From positions 62,001 through 126,000 of the forward strand of contig NZ_FMCW01000015.1 of the NCBI RefSeq assembly GCF_900091595.1: 64,000 nt of DNA. The letters run 5' to 3'. Shown piece after piece: positions 62,123 through 64,000 of this stretch. The translations under genes were made by a program, and so were the position numbers. Numbering within the stretch: the stretch's first letter is position 1; the number at the start of each line of letters is the position of its first letter. Source of the stretch: Micromonospora haikouensis. Its GTDB lineage: Bacteria; Actinomycetota; Actinomycetes; Mycobacteriales; Micromonosporaceae. The notes under the pieces were generated by a model, which did no database searches, was not told the DNA's origin, and was given only the letters and a program-made list of their open reading frames with translations.

Positions 62123-62150
62123 GGGCAGGGGCCTGATTCCCTGCCCTTTT
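62123..62150 (+). terminator. Intrinsic terminator / attenuator before DAHP synthase
   Basis: 8-bp perfect stem (GGGCAGGG at 62123-62130 with 62139-62146), 8-nt loop and a TTTT tract, 25 bp after the leader peptide stop. A second self-complementary AGCCGGCT occurs at 62061 and at 62115, so the leader can pair in a competing way. Confidence 0.75.
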
Positions 62151-62217
62151 GCGTACGAGCAGCCGGCTCGACCTCGGGCGCCGGCCCCGGGGCACGGTCG
62201 GCGGAAGGAACCCCACC

Positions 62218-63327
62218 GTGACCTCCCCGGACAGCCATCGCGTCATCGACCAGCGGATCGACCGCGTCGTGCCGTTGACCACCCCGGCCCTGCTCCACCA
62301 CCACCTGCCCCTGGACGCGGCGCTCACCGAGGCCGTGCTCGACGGCCGGCGCGCGGTCGCCCGGGTGCTGGACCGCGCCGACGACCGGCTGCTGGTCGTG
62401 GTCGGCCCGTGCTCGGTGCACGACCCGGCGGCCGCCCTGGAGTACGCGGCCCGGCTGCGCACCGCCGCCGACCGGCTCGCCGACGACCTGCTGATCGTGA
62501 TGCGGGTCTACTTCGAGAAGCCGCGTTCCACGGTGGGCTGGAAGGGCCTGATCAACGACCCGGCGCTGGACGGCTCCGGCGATGTGAACACCGGCCTGCG
62601 CACCGCCCGCGCGCTGCTGCTGGACGTGCTGCGGCTGGGCCTGCCGGTGGGCTGCGAGTTCCTCGACCCGATCACCCCGCAGTACATCGCCGACACCGTC
62701 GCCTGGGGCGCGATCGGCGCCCGCACCGTGGAGAGCCAGGTGCACCGGCAGCTCGCCTCCGGGCTGTCGATGGCGATCGGCATGAAGAACCGCCCCGACG
62801 GCAGCATCGGCACGGCCGTGGACGCGATCCGCGCGGCCGGCGTCCCGCACGTCTTCCCCGGCATCGACGTGTCCGGCACCCCGGCGATCATGCACACCCG
62901 GGGCAACGCCGACGGCCACCTGGTGCTGCGGGGCGGCAACGACGGCCCGAACTACGATGCCGCCTCCGTCGCCGCGGCGCTGGCGCAGTTGCGGGCGGCC
63001 GGCCTGCCGGAGCGGGTCGTGGTCGACGCGAGCCACGCCAACAGCGGCAAGGACCACCGCCGCCAGCCGCTGGTCGCCGCCGACGTCGCGGCCCAGCTCG
63101 CCGCCGGGCAGCGCGGCATCGTCGGCGTCATGCTGGAGAGCTTCCTGCTCCCCGGCCGGCAGGACCTGGACCCGACGCGGGAGCTGGAGTACGGCCGTTC
63201 GATCACCGACGCCTGCCTCGGCTGGGACGACACCGAGGGGGTGCTGGACGACCTGGCCACCGCCGTCCGCGCCCGCCGCGCCACCCCGGCCACCGCCTCT
63301 CCCACCCCGACCTCCACCCCCGCCTGA
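62218..63327 (+). CDS. DAHP synthase (3-deoxy-7-phosphoheptulonate synthase), class I
   Basis: A 369-residue enzyme that joins phosphoenolpyruvate and erythrose 4-phosphate at the entry to aromatic amino acid synthesis. VVGPCSVHDPAAALEYA, FEKPRSTVGWKGLINDP, CEFLDPITPQYIADTVAWGAIGARTVESQVHRQLAS, RGGNDGPNYD and DASHANSGKDHRRQ are all E. coli AroG/F/H-type motifs. GTG at 62218 with GGAAGGAA upstream. Regulated in all likelihood by the attenuator before it. Confidence 0.95.
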   Translation: MTSPDSHRVIDQRIDRVVPLTTPALLHHHLPLDAALTEAVLDGRRAVARVLDRADDRLLVVVGPCSVHDPAAALEYAARLRTAADRLADDLLIVMRVYFEKPRSTVGWKGLINDPALDGSGDVNTGLRTARALLLDVLRLGLPVGCEFLDPITPQYIADTVAWGAIGARTVESQVHRQLASGLSMAIGMKNRPDGSIGTAVDAIRAAGVPHVFPGIDVSGTPAIMHTRGNADGHLVLRGGNDGPNYDAASVAAALAQLRAAGLPERVVVDASHANSGKDHRRQPLVAADVAAQLAAGQRGIVGVMLESFLLPGRQDLDPTRELEYGRSITDACLGWDDTEGVLDDLATAVRARRATPATASPTPTSTPA

Positions 63328-63343
63328 CGCCGGCGAGGGGCGC

Positions 63344-63370
63344 GTCGCGGTCACCGACGGTGACTGCGAC
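63344..63370. terminator. Terminator hairpin after DAHP synthase
   Basis: 12-bp arms with one mismatch (GTCGCGGTCACC at 63344-63355 with 63359-63370) and a 3-nt loop. Confidence 0.65.
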
Positions 63371-63443
63371 CCTCGACCGAGAGGGATGCGGGGCGGTCTC
63401 ACGCTGCGTGCTGGCCGGCCAACCCCACGCCGGCTCCCGCATC

Positions 63444-63570
63444 CCCTTTGCTCTGCACCCACCGGCGCAGCACCCTGCGGAACAGCAGGTTTGCGGGTTC
63501 CGCGCGGTGTCGGCCCGGACAACTTGGTGACACCCTGTAGCCGTTGCGTCGGCGGGTGCAGAGCAAAGGG
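63444..63570. repeat. MITE-like inverted-repeat element, 127 bp
   Basis: Perfect 17-bp arms (CCCTTTGCTCTGCACCC at 63444-63460, complement at 63554-63570), extended inwards imperfectly by about 11 bp, enclosing about 93 bp with no gene. I associate this end sequence with repeats common in Micromonospora genomes. Confidence 0.7.
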
Positions 63571-64000
63571 ACGGGAGCGGATGGCGGACGTCTCCCGGCA
63601 GACCCCGGCCGGCGCCCGCCGGCGGTAGCGGTGCGTCACACCCGACGGCGCTCAGGCGCGCGCGGCGCCAGGCGTGCCCCTCGGCGCGGCTCCTGCCACC
63701 TGCGGCCGGGGTGGGCAAAGCCAGCGGCGCCCCGGCCGAAAGACCGGGGCGCCGCTGGTGTCGGTGTGCAGGTCGCCTCTCGGCGCGTGGCGCGACGCGG
63801 CTCCAGCCGGACGGTATTCCGCGAAGGCATTTCAGGTGAGGCCCGGGGACACTGGGCACACCGACACCCGTCACAACCGGCGGGGCCCGGTCGATGTTCC
63901 GGCCACCGACGTGACGGGCGTCACGCCGGCGCGACCGCCCCACTGTGCGCGCTCGCCCCTCCCGGGTTTGGTCGTTTCCGCCCCGGGTAGCTGATCGTCG
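63571..64000. other. Non-coding to window end
   Basis: No supported gene. A 15-codon frame (63581-63628, MADVSRQTPAGARRR) follows GGGAG but is probably chance. The strong hairpin at 63721 is the only clear structure. Confidence 0.5.
63721..63758. terminator. Strong hairpin, probable terminator
   Basis: 15-bp perfect arms (CCAGCGGCGCCCCGG at 63721-63735 with 63744-63758) and an 8-nt loop. It may end a gene that enters from beyond the right edge. Confidence 0.65.

Noticed and set aside
63581-63628. 15-codon frame after the MITE-like element
   Set aside because: Too short, Arg-rich, and not supported by anything besides a weak GGGAG.

Overview
The window is very GC-rich, has long overlapping open frames on both strands, many GTG starts and ATGA/GTGA start-stop overlaps, and encodes actinobacterial families throughout (XRE-DUF5753/DUF397 pair, LAL-type LuxR giants, SsbB-like SSB, DUF488, DUF402). 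The repeats and gene content suggest a chromosome of the Micromonosporaceae, probably Micromonospora or a close relative. This is inference from style and families, not from a marker gene.

Layout. 1-11.9 kb is core chromosome: a truncated ATP-dependent DNA ligase, an M20 dipeptidase with a uridine-kinase-like ATPase, a rhodanese, late cobalamin genes cobQ-cobD, a single-strand binding protein with two DnaA-type boxes upstream, a ribosome-associated HPF-like protein and an alpha/beta hydrolase. 11,958-12,030 is tRNA-Arg(UCU). An integrated actinomycete integrative and conjugative element (AICE) of about 15.4 kb starts inside this tRNA gene and ends at a perfect 45-bp copy of the tRNA 3' half at 27,406-27,450. 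It carries a tyrosine integrase fused to a GntR-type winged helix, an excisionase-like HTH protein, an XRE/TPR regulator, a DUF6284-type protein, SpdB-like membrane proteins, an FtsK/TraB translocase, a DnaB-N/DUF3987 replication-type protein and small Zn-ribbon proteins. It also carries AT-richer cargo: a two-gene unit with an LPO_1073/Vpar_1526-like protein beside the integrase, and a stand-alone HNH protein at the right end.

From 27.5 kb the chromosome resumes: a DHFR-like reductase, a NitT/TauT-type ABC importer (binding lipoprotein, two permeases, ATPase), two large LuxR/AAA regulators followed by a metallo-beta-lactamase-fold protein and three alpha/beta hydrolases, an IMPase-like protein with altered metal ligands, an XRE/DUF397 pair, a secreted GH30 glycosidase, a small deletion scar, a DUF488 protein overlapping an unknown partner, DUF402, a second DHFR-like protein, GNAT, a membrane protein, PlsC-like acyltransferase, glycogen-debranching-type enzyme with an SCP2-like protein, a CBS protein, aspartate-semialdehyde dehydrogenase, a catalytic/non-catalytic M16 peptidase pair, a PhoX-like secreted protein, and DAHP synthase preceded by an apparent leader-peptide attenuator with Tyr, Trp and Phe codons.

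Most notable are the covarying pair of intercistronic hairpins inside the AICE transfer operon (19,465-19,510 and 20,377-20,421), the AT-rich two-gene cargo unit (13,734-15,003), the aromatic leader peptide/attenuator (62,033-62,150), the candidate integrase arm sites (12,059 and 27,292), and several tandem or inverted repeats placed at gene borders.
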